Positions 16,973 to 26,567 of a stretch of DNA of 64,000 bases are shown here, one piece after another (the stretch's first letter is position 1; every line of letters starts with the position of its first letter). Source of the DNA: Streptomyces alboniger (GTDB taxonomy: Bacteria; Actinomycetota; Actinomycetes; Streptomycetales; Streptomycetaceae); the NCBI RefSeq assembly GCF_008704395.1, contig NZ_CP023695.1, forward strand, positions 7,812,001-7,876,000. Direction: 5' to 3'. The notes below the pieces were generated by a model, which worked only from the letters and a program-made list of their open reading frames with translations, was not told the origin of the DNA and made no database searches. Both the position numbers and the translations under genes were made by a program.

Positions 16973-19078
16973 ATGAGCGCGAGAACGCGGCTCACCGGGA
17001 TGATCTACCTGCTGCTGGCTCTGGTCGGGATAGGCGGCGCATTGTGGCTAGCCTACGAATGCCGGTTGAAAGTGGCGGAAACAGGGATCGCTCTGCTGCC
17101 CTCGTTGGCGGGGCTGTACCTGGCATGGGCCGGCTTCTGCGCCGACCGTGGCGATGCCTCAGCAAACCGAGGGCTGGAAGAAATTGCCGATCAGTTGGCG
17201 GTGGCGGTTCGCAGCCAGTGGGAGGACGAGGCGCGGGTACGGCGCCTCAACGATCCATATCCGCTGCCAGTGTCCTGGGCACCGGCGGATCCGGACTTGA
17301 CCGAGAACTGGCCACGGTTGAGGGCGACTGCGGAGGGCTGGCCAGGGGGCCCGCCGTCCGACCCGCAAACATGGGCAGCAGGACCGGGCGACCTCACGGG
17401 GACCGATCTGGAGGTCGTCGATGTACTCATGCACAGGATTCCTACCCGTCGCCTGGTCATCCTTGGATCCCCAGGCTCGGGCAAGACCATGCTGATGGTT
17501 CGTCTGCTGTTGGCTATGGTCGAGCAGCGTTCCCCAGGCGATGCGGTCCCTGTACTGTTCCCCCTCGCATCATGGAATCCAGCTGCACAAGACCTGAACG
17601 AATGGTTGGTCGAACGTCTAATCCAGGATTACGTCAGCCTACGAGGCTCTGCCTCGGCTTCCTTGAGCAGCATGAACCGTGCTCGGGCACTGCTGGAGCA
17701 CCGCTTGATCCTGCCGATCCTCGATGGCCTCGACGAACTTCCCCCGACTTCCCGAGCTGTGGCACTCGACGCGATCAACCAGGCTCTGCCACCCCGCCAA
17801 GCACTGGTTCTGTCGAGCCGTGTCAATGAATATCGACAGGCCCAGTTCCCCGTGGCAGGGGTTCCGGTAAGGCTGATCGGGGCGGCAGGCATCGAGCTCC
17901 AGCCTCTGGCAGCCACTGAGATGGCCACCTACCTGCGTCGTGACGCCGGTGGGGAGAACAGCATGTCAGCCGCCCGCTGGGAGTCAGTGCTCGCCCAGCT
18001 CGGCTCCAACGCACCTGTCGGACAGGCGCTTCGGACTCCGTTGGCGTTGTTCCTCGCACGTACCGTCTACAACCCACGTCCCGGCGAGCGCCCGGTCAGC
18101 CTGCCCGACCCGGCCGAACTCTGCGATGTGAACCGGCTGCCCACCAAAGCAGCCATCGAACAGCACCTGTTCGACGCCTTCATCCCTGCGGCCTACCGAC
18201 GCCGCCCTGGCACCACGTGCCGTTGGAGCCCACAGTTTGCTGAACACGTTCTGGTCTATCTGGCCGGGCACCTGCAGAACACGCTGCTCGGAACCCCCGA
18301 TCTGGCCTGGTGGCAACTGCATCGAGCCATGCACCGGCGCGCGTACCAGCTTCTCCTCGCAATAGTCACCGGGTTCACCGCCGGAATCAGCACCCTGAGC
18401 ATCGGCCTGGGCGTTGGCGCAGGTGTCGGCCTTGCGGCCGGGTTCCTGGGCTGGCGCACCGGCGGCAAGCCCAGGCGGCTGCCCGCAGTCGCCTTCCACT
18501 GGTCCGGGGCAGGGTTTTACCGTGGTCTGATGAGGGCGGTCGCGTTCGGCCTCGTCCTCGTGCTGTCGGCGCGGGTCGACCCAGTGCTCGGCCTCCTGAG
18601 CGGCCTATTCCTCGGCCCCGTGGTGGGTACCTGGCTTGGGCGCAAGGTCGTGGCGCTGGCCGGACAAGAGACTCAGTCACCCGATCTCGCCTCGGCTGTC
18701 GGACCCGAGAAGATTCTTCGGTGGGATCGCCGAATTTTTTGGCGGCTCATCGCCGAGTTCGGGTTCGGTTACGGGCTCGTGCTTGCGTTCGGAATTCTAG
18801 CTCTGCTCAACAGTTCGACGACAGTATCGGTCAGCGTCGCCGTCCTCCTCCTCATCCCCGCTTTCGGAGTCTCCGGAGCCTCCACATACGCAGCGTCGGG
18901 GCACTTCACCCTCACCCGCTACTACCTCATGCTGCACCGTCAGCTTCCCCGGGATCTCATGGCCTTCCTGGCCGACGCGCATGAACGCGGTGTTCTGCGA
19001 CAGGCAGGGGCGGTGTATCAGTTCCGCCATATCGACCTCCAGCACCACCTCGCTCAACGCGCATCCGCGCAGCCCTGA
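16973..19078 (+). CDS. NACHT-domain NTPase with membrane segments
   Basis: A 701-residue STAND-type protein. Two N-terminal hydrophobic helices (about 10-27 and 36-54) precede the NACHT domain: Walker A GSPGSGKT (165-172), Walker B LILPILDGLDELP (near 243-255), and a sensor-like LVLSSRVNEYRQAQFP. After a helical region (about 330-450) come several further hydrophobic segments (about 450-660), then a soluble tail ending FRHIDLQHHLAQRAS, the typical end of these proteins. NACHT proteins of this architecture are common in actinobacteria; some bacterial NACHT proteins act in antiphage defence (known for the bNACHT group), others are uncharacterised. The ATG at 16973 lacks an obvious ribosome site, but upstream sequence is IS debris. 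The gene stands alone among mobile-element remnants. Confidence 0.9.
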   Translation: MSARTRLTGMIYLLLALVGIGGALWLAYECRLKVAETGIALLPSLAGLYLAWAGFCADRGDASANRGLEEIADQLAVAVRSQWEDEARVRRLNDPYPLPVSWAPADPDLTENWPRLRATAEGWPGGPPSDPQTWAAGPGDLTGTDLEVVDVLMHRIPTRRLVILGSPGSGKTMLMVRLLLAMVEQRSPGDAVPVLFPLASWNPAAQDLNEWLVERLIQDYVSLRGSASASLSSMNRARALLEHRLILPILDGLDELPPTSRAVALDAINQALPPRQALVLSSRVNEYRQAQFPVAGVPVRLIGAAGIELQPLAATEMATYLRRDAGGENSMSAARWESVLAQLGSNAPVGQALRTPLALFLARTVYNPRPGERPVSLPDPAELCDVNRLPTKAAIEQHLFDAFIPAAYRRRPGTTCRWSPQFAEHVLVYLAGHLQNTLLGTPDLAWWQLHRAMHRRAYQLLLAIVTGFTAGISTLSIGLGVGAGVGLAAGFLGWRTGGKPRRLPAVAFHWSGAGFYRGLMRAVAFGLVLVLSARVDPVLGLLSGLFLGPVVGTWLGRKVVALAGQETQSPDLASAVGPEKILRWDRRIFWRLIAEFGFGYGLVLAFGILALLNSSTTVSVSVAVLLLIPAFGVSGASTYAASGHFTLTRYYLMLHRQLPRDLMAFLADAHERGVLRQAGAVYQFRHIDLQHHLAQRASAQP

Positions 19079-19881
19079 TCCAGGGACTCATCGACTGGAT
19101 CGCCGACTGGTGCGTGGTCTCGCCCATGACTTTGGCTCTTGCCACACTTCGACGGCCGACCAGAACTCCGGCCATCAGATCGACGCTGCACCTGGTGCCT
19201 CGTTACTTGTTCCCTGGTGACCGGGCCAAAGGCCCTGCAGAAGCTGCCGGAACGAGCCCGTGCCGAGCTGGGTCGGCTCGTGAAGCGTTTGGATGCGGTG
19301 TTCCTGCGCCGTACTCTGCCGGACCCCTTCGTGCACCGGTGCCAATGGCGCACACAGCTCTGGTGGTACCGCTGCCTGGCCGACAGGTCGGAGTGGGGGT
19401 GACGGAACCCGTAGTCGATCCGGGCCCGTGCCGAGGTGGGAGGATCACAGCCGTGGGTGTTGTGATCACAGCGTCCGAGTCGTCCTGGACAGCCCCGTTC
19501 ACCGGACTGAGCGCACAGCTTCCGCAAACTGATGACGGCCCTCCGCCGCGAGGATGCCGACACGACCATGCCAACGCCGAGAAGTCGAAGAACTACCGGT
19601 ACTCAACAAACCCCCAGGTCGTCGTCGACGCCGGCACGCGCCTGGCCGTCGCAGTCGGCAAGCCTCAGCCTGGCAACCGCAACGACTGCGAGGCCTGGAC
19701 GAAGTCCGGCACGAAGGACGCCGTTGGCAGGACGACAACGATAGGCCCGACAAGTCGGAAGGCGCACAGCTTGAGTACTTGAGTACTACGGTGTCGCCAG
19801 CAATGGCAGCCGCCACCCGCGAGGAAGCCCTCATTGCCGAGTTCCGCACCACACCCCTCCTCGGCCCGCGACGTGAGCGCG
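19079..19881. other. intergenic with IS5 transposase remnant
   Basis: About 19560-19770 (plus) encodes residues like KSKNYRYSTNPQVVVDAGTR and AVAVGKPQPGNRNDCEAW, a middle fragment of an IS5-type transposase. An open frame at 19139-19402 (LPERARAELGRLVKRLDAVF) is unrecognised. No complete gene. Confidence 0.6.
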
Positions 19882-20439
19882 TCAGACGGTTTGCGGAGTC
19901 CAGGTCTTCTGCGACGGGGTGTCGGCCGCCGACTGGGGAACCTTTGCGCAGGAGGTGTAGCCCGACAGGAAGAGGGAGGTGGTCGAGTCGTTCCACGCCA
20001 GGTCGAATTGGTCACCGGTTGCCGGGTCCTGGACGCGGAAGCCGAACTCGACTATGTCCTTGCCCCGGCGGTTACTGTCGTGGGTGAGAGTCCAGCCCGC
20101 CGAGGTGAACTTCCGGCGCAGGCGAGCCTCCGTGGCACGGGCGACATCGGCTGGGATGTGTTCGACCGTCCATCTGAGGTCGAAGGTGACGACGTCAGGC
20201 AGAGTCTTCTCGATACTGAGGCCGCCCGCATAGCAGCTGTGGCCGGGGAGCACTTGGACGGGCTTCACCGCCTTGTGGGGCGGCAGGGCCATGCCGTCGT
20301 ACGCCCACTGCGCGCGGTCCGTCAGGCGCTGCGAGAGCGTCGCAGGGTCGGCGGAGGGGTACTCCCGCTCCAGCACGGAGCAGCCCGAGGTCGTCAGGGC
20401 GGCGAGCAGCAGGGCCAGGAGCACGGTGGTCTTCCTCAT
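19882..20439 (-). CDS. predicted lipoprotein
   Basis: A 185-residue secreted lipoprotein. The N-terminus is MRKTTVLLALLLAALTTSGC, a signal peptide with a lipobox ending in Cys20. The mature part has a small alpha/beta look with repeated W and Y positions (FDLRWTVEHIPADVARATEA, DQFDLAWNDSTTSLFLSGYT). It resembles short streptomycete hypothetical lipoproteins; I recognise no functional motif. ATG 20439 was chosen because the signal peptide begins there. Confidence 0.75.
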   Translation of the reverse strand: MRKTTVLLALLLAALTTSGCSVLEREYPSADPATLSQRLTDRAQWAYDGMALPPHKAVKPVQVLPGHSCYAGGLSIEKTLPDVVTFDLRWTVEHIPADVARATEARLRRKFTSAGWTLTHDSNRRGKDIVEFGFRVQDPATGDQFDLAWNDSTTSLFLSGYTSCAKVPQSAADTPSQKTWTPQTV

Positions 20440-20986
20440 GGATTGACCGTACGAACGAGACGGTGCGTGCCGCATGAGCACGGATACTCAAATCCGAGGA
20501 GGGATCCAGGGGTCCGTGCCGCACCCGAACTCCGTGCCCTCGCTGCCCGCGCTGCTCCCCCTCCGTAGCTGCTCAGCGGCCGGTAGAAGCGACCCCGCGC
20601 ATACGAAGGCACGCCAGAGGGGGAGAACCTGTCAGAGCCGAGCCGTGTGCGCACCTGGTGCCCCGGATACCGACGGTGGTTGGCGACGTCATCCATGAGC
20701 CCGCCCAGCGCCATGTGGACGATCCGGCACCGGCCGCGAAGCGCGCTGCTGGCTGCCGCTACCGGCCCCCAACGTCGGACCCCGAACTCGACACCATGGC
20801 GTCGATGAACGCCAGCGCCTCCTCGTGTACGTCGTCCGGCATCACCAACGCAGGAAACAGTGCCTGTGGGTAACCCAGGTTGCCGGACATGCGTCACCGA
20901 GCCAGGCCAGGCCTGGCCCTATACGATGCTTGCTCCGCCTCATGCGCACATCACGTCACATCCGTACCAGCTGGGAGAACACATTT
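20440..20986. other. intergenic region, no gene seen
   Basis: Divergent space between two lipoprotein genes. Open frames here lack ribosome sites and family features. Promoters for both lipoproteins should lie here. Confidence 0.35.
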
Positions 20987-21430
20987 ATGCGCAGGGCATT
21001 GACCGTAGCGGCGTTCATCGCGGCGGCCGGGTTGCTGACCTCCTGTGGCGGCAGCGACAGCGGTTACAAGAAGGATCAAGCCGACAAGGGTCCAGCCGCG
21101 GCGTCGTCGCATGCGGGCACCGAGGGCCAGGACAAGACGTACGAGGTCACGCTCGAGGTCGGCGGCAAGGGCAAGACCAGCGTCTTCTACTACGCGGGTT
21201 CCAACGGCAACTAGCACGTCACGTTGCCATGGAAAAAGACTGAGAAGGTCACCTTGAACAGCGCGGAACGCAAGGCCGGGATCACCATGCATGTAGTGCC
21301 AGGCCCGGTGATCCTGCCTGACGGAAAGGCCGCCGCGGCTCCCTGCTCGATCACCGTCGACGGCAAGCAGGTCGCCAAGGACGCCGGAGGCTCCACCGGC
21401 AAGCACTCGTGCAAGTACACCCTGCGCTAA
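20987..21430 (+). pseudogene. MmpS-like lipoprotein interrupted by in-frame amber codon
   Basis: ATG 20987 opens a lipoprotein (signal MRRALTVAAFIAAAGLLTSC, lipobox LTSC). The mature protein has the pattern of MmpS-family transport accessory proteins: YEVTLEVGGKGKTSVFYYAG, a missing residue, then HVTLPWKKTEKVTLNSAE and CSITVDGKQVAKD. A TAG at 21212-21214 interrupts the frame exactly where the family has an acidic or similar residue before V-T-L-P-W. The frame is otherwise open from 20987 to the final TAA at 21430 without any shift. It could be a nonsense mutation, a base-call error, or natural readthrough. No MmpL partner gene is nearby. Confidence 0.75.
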
Positions 21431-21701
21431 CTAGGTGCTTTTCAACCGCTGCTGCGGCGATCACGGGCCTCTTGTCAGCTTTGAGTTGATTACGTTCAGC
21501 GATGGTCTCGGGGCGTCGGCGGACGCGGGCCGGGGCGAGCCGGGCAGGCTCCGCCGACTTCTCCCAGGGGCGGCGAAGACCGGCGGCGGCCTCACGGGTG
21601 AGCCGGAGCTGGGTGTGCGCCGCGATCACAAGCCACGTCCAGCGGTCAGCGGCGTCGGGAGTACGCAGCCTGGAACGCGTCCAGACGGAACGCATGCTCA
21701 T
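21431..21701 (-). pseudogene. C-terminal remnant of a large transposase
   Basis: Minus-strand residues RTPDAADRWTWLVIAAHTQL and LRRPWEKSAEPARLAPARVRR match the C-terminal region of a transposase family common in Streptomyces. The N-terminal catalytic part is missing. Confidence 0.6.
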
Positions 21702-21787
21702 GCGAGGGCCCTTCGCCTGTCCGACGAAGGCTCGCCCGAGTGATCAAGTTCGGGACACTGTTCGAGGCTGCGTCGCGTGACGAGAGC

Positions 21788-22243
21788 TCAGCTTCTGGAC
21801 GTCTCGTCGATGGCGGGCATCGGCTTCCCGCCCGGATGCCACCTGTCGAGGAAGCTGGCCTGCCTGCCGACGTCAACGAGTTCGATCCGGGCGCCGATGC
21901 TGTCCATCTGGTGATAGGCGAACGGCCGGCCATAGGGACAGCCGGAGAAGTCCGTGGGCATGCCCTCTTCTTCCAGACGCTGAGAACCGTGTCGCACATC
22001 GCTGGTCCAGAAGCCGATGTGATCGAACCTGGCTCCTTTGGACGCGTCCCAGGGACTGTCTGACGGCCCTTCAATGAGCTCGATGAAGGGCGGCCCGCCT
22101 GCGGTGAAGACGATGCGGTAGTCCCACTCGCCGAGCCGGTCTGACACAGGATCACTCCACTCGACCCCGGCCGCACGCTGAAGGTCCTGCATCGCCTGCT
22201 CGATGTCCGGAACCACGAAGCACACATGGTAAAAGGCAGTCAT
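21788..22243 (-). CDS. VOC-family protein
   Basis: A 151-residue protein with two VOC half-modules. It starts MTAFYHVCFVVPDIEQAMQD (metal-type His at 6) and carries a second motif ARFDHIGFWTSDVRHGSQRL in the middle, with RIELVDVG near the end. This is similar to dioxygenase-fold or glyoxalase-like proteins acting on small molecules. The ATG at 22243 matches the family start. Substrate unknown. Confidence 0.8.
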   Translation of the reverse strand: MTAFYHVCFVVPDIEQAMQDLQRAAGVEWSDPVSDRLGEWDYRIVFTAGGPPFIELIEGPSDSPWDASKGARFDHIGFWTSDVRHGSQRLEEEGMPTDFSGCPYGRPFAYHQMDSIGARIELVDVGRQASFLDRWHPGGKPMPAIDETSRS

Positions 22244-22391
22244 TCACCCATGATCGAGCACATCACCTCAGAGGCCCAGAGGTTAAAAGCCAAGCTAGGT
22301 TCGTCCCGGACACCGCCTCCATCAAGGACTGCGAAGGCACAGACCTGTAAGCGAGCTGCCTGGCCCCGAAGACCAGGGCGGTCATGGAGCA

Positions 22392-22799
22392 GTGGAAGGC
22401 CGAGATTTCGCGGGCCGGGCGCCGGAGCTCACCGACAACAACACCTGTGTCGCCGCGCTCTACACCTCGGGCGGTTCCATCGGGTACCGGTCCATGGTCG
22501 GTGCCAAGTCCGCGTCGAAGGCCTTGTTCAACACAGGCGGTGCGACCGGGCCCGTCACGGGGTCCATCTTCGGCCAGGCTCCGCCCATCTGGCAGGAGTT
22601 GAACTTCAAGGCGTGCGCGGACGGCTCGATCAAGAAGCGCGGTGACAGTCCCGTACCTCGCTCCAGCCACCTGCCTGACCAGTACCTGTACCACAACAAC
22701 CAGGCCGTGGACCTGGACGGCCGTCCCCGCGACTCGAAGGAACCCGTGACGGCGGGGGGCTTCGTGCGGTTCAGCCGCGTCCCCGTACTTCTGCGCTGA
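22392..22799 (+). CDS. hypothetical protein, possibly 5'-damaged
   Basis: A 135-residue frame with coherent composition (NNTCVAALYTSGGSIGYRSM, GAKSASKALFNTGGATGPV) but no recognised family. Another frame just upstream (about 22300-22400: DCEGTDL, stop, ASCLAPKTRAVMEQWKAEIS) looks like its lost N-terminus, implying a stop and a frameshift. I cannot decide between a short gene and a remnant. Confidence 0.35.
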   Translation: MEGRDFAGRAPELTDNNTCVAALYTSGGSIGYRSMVGAKSASKALFNTGGATGPVTGSIFGQAPPIWQELNFKACADGSIKKRGDSPVPRSSHLPDQYLYHNNQAVDLDGRPRDSKEPVTAGGFVRFSRVPVLLR

Positions 22800-22965
22800 C
22801 AAGGATCAGGACGGGCCCCCGAACACAGCAGCTAGCCTGATAGGACCATGCTCGCCCCAGGCGCGCGGCCACCGTCGCGCGCCTGGGGCGAGCGCGCGTC
22901 TCGTCGTCACCGCCTGCCGCGGCAGGACGCACACACGAGGGCCGTGGAGCTACCGGAGGACACAC

Positions 22966-23376
22966 ATGCTGGCCATCATCGCGCTGCTGGGCACGGTGGG
23001 GTTCATCCTCGCTCTGATGGGACAGGGCGGTTGGTCCCGGCTGGGCGGAGCAGTCGCGGGCACTGCCTTGTTCGCTTTGTTGCTCGTCCCGTTCGTCAGT
23101 ACCGCCGCGCTCTTCCTGGCCGCCTCGGTCATGGGCGCGATCCTGGGGCTGATGCCCCCATTCGACCGGGAAACGGCGCCGCGAGCCCACGCGGGCTGGC
23201 TACTCGGTCTCATGCTCGCCACGGTGGGGCTCTTCCTCTGGGCCACCGTAGGAGACACCGAGATGATCGCCCTCATCCTCTTCATCTTCGGGCCCGGAGC
23301 GATCACCGCAGCAGGGCGCTTCGTGTACTTTCTGCGCCACCATGACCGGGCGGCCAGTAGGTATGACGGCCAGTGA
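22966..23376 (+). CDS. four-helix integral membrane protein
   Basis: A 136-residue protein with about four transmembrane helices (MLAIIALLGTVGFILALMG; VAGTALFALLLVPFVSTAAL; WLLGLMLATVGLFLWATVG; IALILFIFGPGAITAAGRF) and a basic C-terminus. GGAGGA lies 6 nt before the ATG, so the start is well supported. No family recognised. Confidence 0.7.
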   Translation: MLAIIALLGTVGFILALMGQGGWSRLGGAVAGTALFALLLVPFVSTAALFLAASVMGAILGLMPPFDRETAPRAHAGWLLGLMLATVGLFLWATVGDTEMIALILFIFGPGAITAAGRFVYFLRHHDRAASRYDGQ

Positions 23377-24020
23377 CGCTCGCCCGGCGCGGCCACGCCA
23401 CAGAACCGTTCCATCGCCAGAGTGTCCTCCGCGTCTAGCCGCGGCTTTATCCACATTTCAATTTGACTGTCAAGATGCCCTGACTGCGAAGGCGAGAAGG
23501 CTTACATATTTTGGGTTACTGAGGACTCGCTGACGCGGCACGCTATCGTGCAGTAATGCCTATAGGGCGTTCACGCGCCGCCGCAGGTCACGTATGGATG
23601 GTCATTCGGAAGCCTTGCCAATCAGCTGTTTACGCCTAACTATTTGATGCGGTTATAAATTTGCTGTTCGGCCATGAAGGTGCGGGCCGGGCCCGATGAG
23701 CAGCAGGAAAGTCCTCACAAGGCTGCACACCAAACGCCCTCCCTGCGAAGGAGGGTGCCCTCTTTGTGGCGATTTCGGCGTCGTGGGGGAGCCTCTCTAA
23801 GGGGCGCGTGTTTCCGTTTTTGCTGCCTCACTGGCTGTGCCCCATGCACGCCCCCCTGCGCCCCTCGTCCGCCTCGCAATCCGGAGCAGGTGTTGTGATG
23901 TTGCCCTTTTCGTACATACGTTGGGCCCGTGGATTTGACCGCTCTCGATATTCGAGACGAGGTCTAATTGAATTCGCCGCACATATTCTTCTGTGCGTAT
24001 CGTCCTCAAAAGGGAGAACG
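23377..24020. promoter_or_regulatory. upstream region of the lasso cluster
   Basis: No gene is supported over 644 bp. The segment is less GC-rich than the flanks, as often seen in promoter regions. A TTGACC hexamer at 23935-23940 is a candidate -35, but no good -10 lies at 17 bp; TCTAAT at 23963-23968 is 22 bp away. CTCGATATTCGAG (23943-23955) is a near-palindrome that might bind a regulator. A small hairpin (CCCTCC/GGAGGG) lies at 23737-23755. Confidence 0.4.
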
Positions 24021-24131
24021 ATGATGACGTACGAGCGTCCCACTCTCACCAAGGCCGGAAGCTTCCGTAAGGTGACCGGGATCAAGGACCACGGGCCCAA
24101 GGACGTCCTCGGCGGCAAGCAGCTCCTCTGA
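24021..24131 (+). CDS. lasso peptide precursor
   Basis: A 36-residue precursor with AAGGGAG 6 nt before the ATG. The leader YERPTLTKAGSFRKVTG shows the actinobacterial lasso pattern Y-x-x-P-x-L-x-x-x-G-x-F with the conserved Thr at position -2. Cleavage after T-G gives the 16-residue core IKDHGPKDVLGGKQLL. The ring would join Ile1 to Asp8 (8-residue macrolactam), leaving an 8-residue tail with Lys, Gln and two Leu. If cleavage occurred before Gly, the ring would be Gly1 to Asp9, but that puts Thr at -1, against the rule. Cyclase, RRE, protease and exporter genes follow. I do not recognise this core sequence. Confidence 0.9.
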   Translation: MMTYERPTLTKAGSFRKVTGIKDHGPKDVLGGKQLL

Positions 24132-24180
24132 TCGGGGGCGGCCCCAGCCGCTGAGCGGTTACGAGTCGCAAAACATTTGC

Positions 24181-24234
24181 GCCGGCCCTTGAACAGGCCG
24201 GCTATCGGGTGGTGGCGTCCAGCCGCCACCCGAT
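24181..24234 (+). terminator. tandem hairpins between lasso precursor and cyclase
   Basis: Two adjacent inverted repeats: GCCGGCC/GGCCGGC (24181-24202, 8-nt loop) and ATCGGGTGG/CCACCCGAT (24204-24234). They follow the precursor stop by 49 bp and probably reduce read-through so that precursor RNA exceeds enzyme RNA. Confidence 0.65.
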
Positions 24235-24279
24235 CCTCTGCTCCAGGATCACCCCGCCGCCGACCGAAGGCCGTTGCTC

Positions 24280-26178
24280 ATGGCTACGTTTCTCTCGCTC
24301 CAGGCCGCACCCGCCTGGTTCATCGCGTTGCCCGACACCGCCGCGGCCGCGCCCTTTGCCGCTAGTGCGAACCGCTACGCCACCCGGAGTCTGCGCCATG
24401 CCTCTGGACGACCATGGCTGGTGGGCCGCTGGGAGGAGCGTGCGGCCGTAACGGGGCGGTGTGACGGAACCCGTATCGCGGTGATCGGGGAGCACGCCGT
24501 CACTGAGCAATATCTCGAACAGGCTGCGGCGGCCACCGGCCCCGCCTCACTGACGACGGCCCTGGACCGCGCTGCACGCCGGCCCGGCAGCTTCCATCTG
24601 GTGGCCAGCGCCGACGGCCGGGTGCACGTACGGGGCGGCGTCGTGAACCTACGGCGCGTATTCCACACCGATACCGCAGGATTCGGCTCCGGCTCCGGTC
24701 CCGTCAGCGTGGCGTCGGATCGGGCCGACGTGCTCGCCGAACTGATCGACGCTGATCTGGACGAACGCCGGATCGCCCTCGAACTGCTCACCTCGGGAGC
24801 GCCGTACCCGCTGTCGGAGCCCCCGCTGTGGCGGGGCCTGCGGGCCGTACCCTCAGGCCACTGCCTGACCATCGACGCCGACGGCCGGACCACCATGAGG
24901 CGGTGGTGGTCGCCGCCCGACCCCGTCGTCCCCCTCACCGAAGGCGCCCGACACCTGAGAGAGGCGCTCACCGAAGCGGTCGGTGTACGCACCCGCGGGC
25001 GCGAGCTGGTGACGGCAGATCTGGGCGGACTGGATTCCACCGCCCTGTGCTGTACAGCAGCCCGCGGCGACACCAAGGTCGTCGCATACACAGCCGCGCT
25101 CCACGACGAGTCCGGCGACGACGTGTACTGGGCCCGGCGCACCGTCCAGGAACTCCAAGGCATCGAGCACCACGTCGTACCGGCCAAGGACACGGCCATG
25201 ACCTTCGACGGAATCGACACCCTCCACGACATCCTGGACACGCCCAGCATCATCACCGTCGACCGCAACCGCCGGATGGGCATCGTGGAAATGGCCGCGG
25301 CCCGCGGATCCGACCTGCATATGACCGGACTGGGCGGCGACGAACTCCTCGCCGGCACGCCCGCCCGGCTGCATCCCCTGTTGCTGACCCATCCCTGGAT
25401 CGCACTGCGCAGCATCCGCGGATACGCCGCCAAGTACCAGTGGACCCGGCGGGCAACGCTGCGCCAGCTCTTGGACCGGCGCTCCTACCGGAGCTGGCTC
25501 GGCCGCGTGGCCCGCGACCTGACCGGGCCGCCTCCCGGCACGAACACACCGCTGCTCGACTGGTCCGTACCGCCCCGGATGGCGCCCTGGGCCACGCCCG
25601 ACGCGGTCACAGCCGCCCGCGAACTGATACGCGTCGGCCTGTCCGGCATCGAACCCCGGGGGAGGGGACACGGTGAGCACCGAGAGCTGGTCGCGATGGA
25701 CGGCATCTCCCAGTGGACCCGGCACATCGGCCAGATGGCCACGCCCCTGGGCATCACCGTCGCCGCCCCCTACTACGACACTCGCGTCATCGAGACCTGC
25801 CTCGCCGTGCGGCCACAGGAGCGGATCACCCCCTGGCGGTACAAGCCGCTGATTGTCGAAGCCATGCGCGGCGTCGTGCCGGAAACCAGCCGGACACGCA
25901 ACACCAAGGCGAACGCCACGTTCGAGGAGGAGGTCGGCCTGCGCGAGCATCGCCGACGGCTGCTGGCACTGTGCGAAGACTCGCGGCTGGCCCAGCTCGG
26001 CCTGATCGACGAGAACATCCTGCGGGAATGGTGCCGCCGCTCTCTGGCTGCGGAGACGGAGAGCTACCAGCTGCACCCGACGATCGCCTGCGAAGTCTGG
26101 CTGCGCTCCCGCGAAATGACGCCCCCGCGCCAGGTGGACGCCGCCCCCGCCCAGTCCATCGCCGACCGAAAGGAATGA
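24280..26178 (+). CDS. lasso peptide cyclase (asparagine-synthase-like, C protein)
   Basis: A 632-residue macrolactam synthetase. It adenylates the ring Asp side chain and closes the isopeptide bond with the core N-terminus. The N-terminal half is the degenerate glutaminase-like domain; the C-terminal half is the ATP-pyrophosphatase domain. The nucleotide motif reads TADLGGLDSTALCC (245-258), one residue short of the usual SGGxDS form. MTGLGGDELLAGTP and the RNTKANATFEEEV tail are typical of lasso cyclases. The ATG at 24280 has GAAGG 9 nt upstream. The stop overlaps the start of the RRE gene (ATGA), so translation is coupled. Confidence 0.92.
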   Translation: MATFLSLQAAPAWFIALPDTAAAAPFAASANRYATRSLRHASGRPWLVGRWEERAAVTGRCDGTRIAVIGEHAVTEQYLEQAAAATGPASLTTALDRAARRPGSFHLVASADGRVHVRGGVVNLRRVFHTDTAGFGSGSGPVSVASDRADVLAELIDADLDERRIALELLTSGAPYPLSEPPLWRGLRAVPSGHCLTIDADGRTTMRRWWSPPDPVVPLTEGARHLREALTEAVGVRTRGRELVTADLGGLDSTALCCTAARGDTKVVAYTAALHDESGDDVYWARRTVQELQGIEHHVVPAKDTAMTFDGIDTLHDILDTPSIITVDRNRRMGIVEMAAARGSDLHMTGLGGDELLAGTPARLHPLLLTHPWIALRSIRGYAAKYQWTRRATLRQLLDRRSYRSWLGRVARDLTGPPPGTNTPLLDWSVPPRMAPWATPDAVTAARELIRVGLSGIEPRGRGHGEHRELVAMDGISQWTRHIGQMATPLGITVAAPYYDTRVIETCLAVRPQERITPWRYKPLIVEAMRGVVPETSRTRNTKANATFEEEVGLREHRRRLLALCEDSRLAQLGLIDENILREWCRRSLAAETESYQLHPTIACEVWLRSREMTPPRQVDAAPAQSIADRKE

Positions 26179-26447
26179 TCTTGGTGTACGCCTTGAGGCC
26201 CGACGTCCTGATGACCGAGACCGAATACGGCGTGGCGCTGCTCGATCAGAAGAGCGCCGAATACTGGACCCTCAACCCGACGGCGGCCCTTATTCTGCGG
26301 ACCCTGCTGGACGGTCGTGCCCGCGGCGCGGAGCGGGCCATCGAGGCGCTGACCATGCAGTACGACGACATCGACGCCGACGAAGCAGCCAAGGACGTCG
26401 ACACCATCGTCGGCGAGCTGCGCTCCGCAGGACTGCTCACCACATAG
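26175..26447 (+). CDS. lasso RRE protein (PqqD-like, B1)
   Basis: A 90-residue PqqD-family leader-recognition protein that delivers the precursor to the protease and cyclase. GVALLDQKSAEYWTLNPTAA is the family's central signature (turn then helix). The ATG at 26175 overlaps the cyclase stop by 4 nt and is served by GAAAGGA just upstream. The ending VGELRSAGLLTT is also typical. Confidence 0.92.
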   Translation: MILVYALRPDVLMTETEYGVALLDQKSAEYWTLNPTAALILRTLLDGRARGAERAIEALTMQYDDIDADEAAKDVDTIVGELRSAGLLTT

Positions 26448-26567
26448 CGTCCACATGCCACAGGCGCGACGGGCCCGCAGTCCAACTCCCGCTCGCCTCC
26501 CGGCGCTCCACCTCTCCACGCCCAGCGTTTCCCTGCGCCCCGCCCTCCTCCGACCGAAGAGGCACGC

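Noticed and set aside
24021..24131. Alternative lasso core beginning with Gly (Gly1-Asp9 ring)
   Set aside because: This would put the conserved leader Thr at -1, whereas the rule for the family is -2; kept only as a secondary option.
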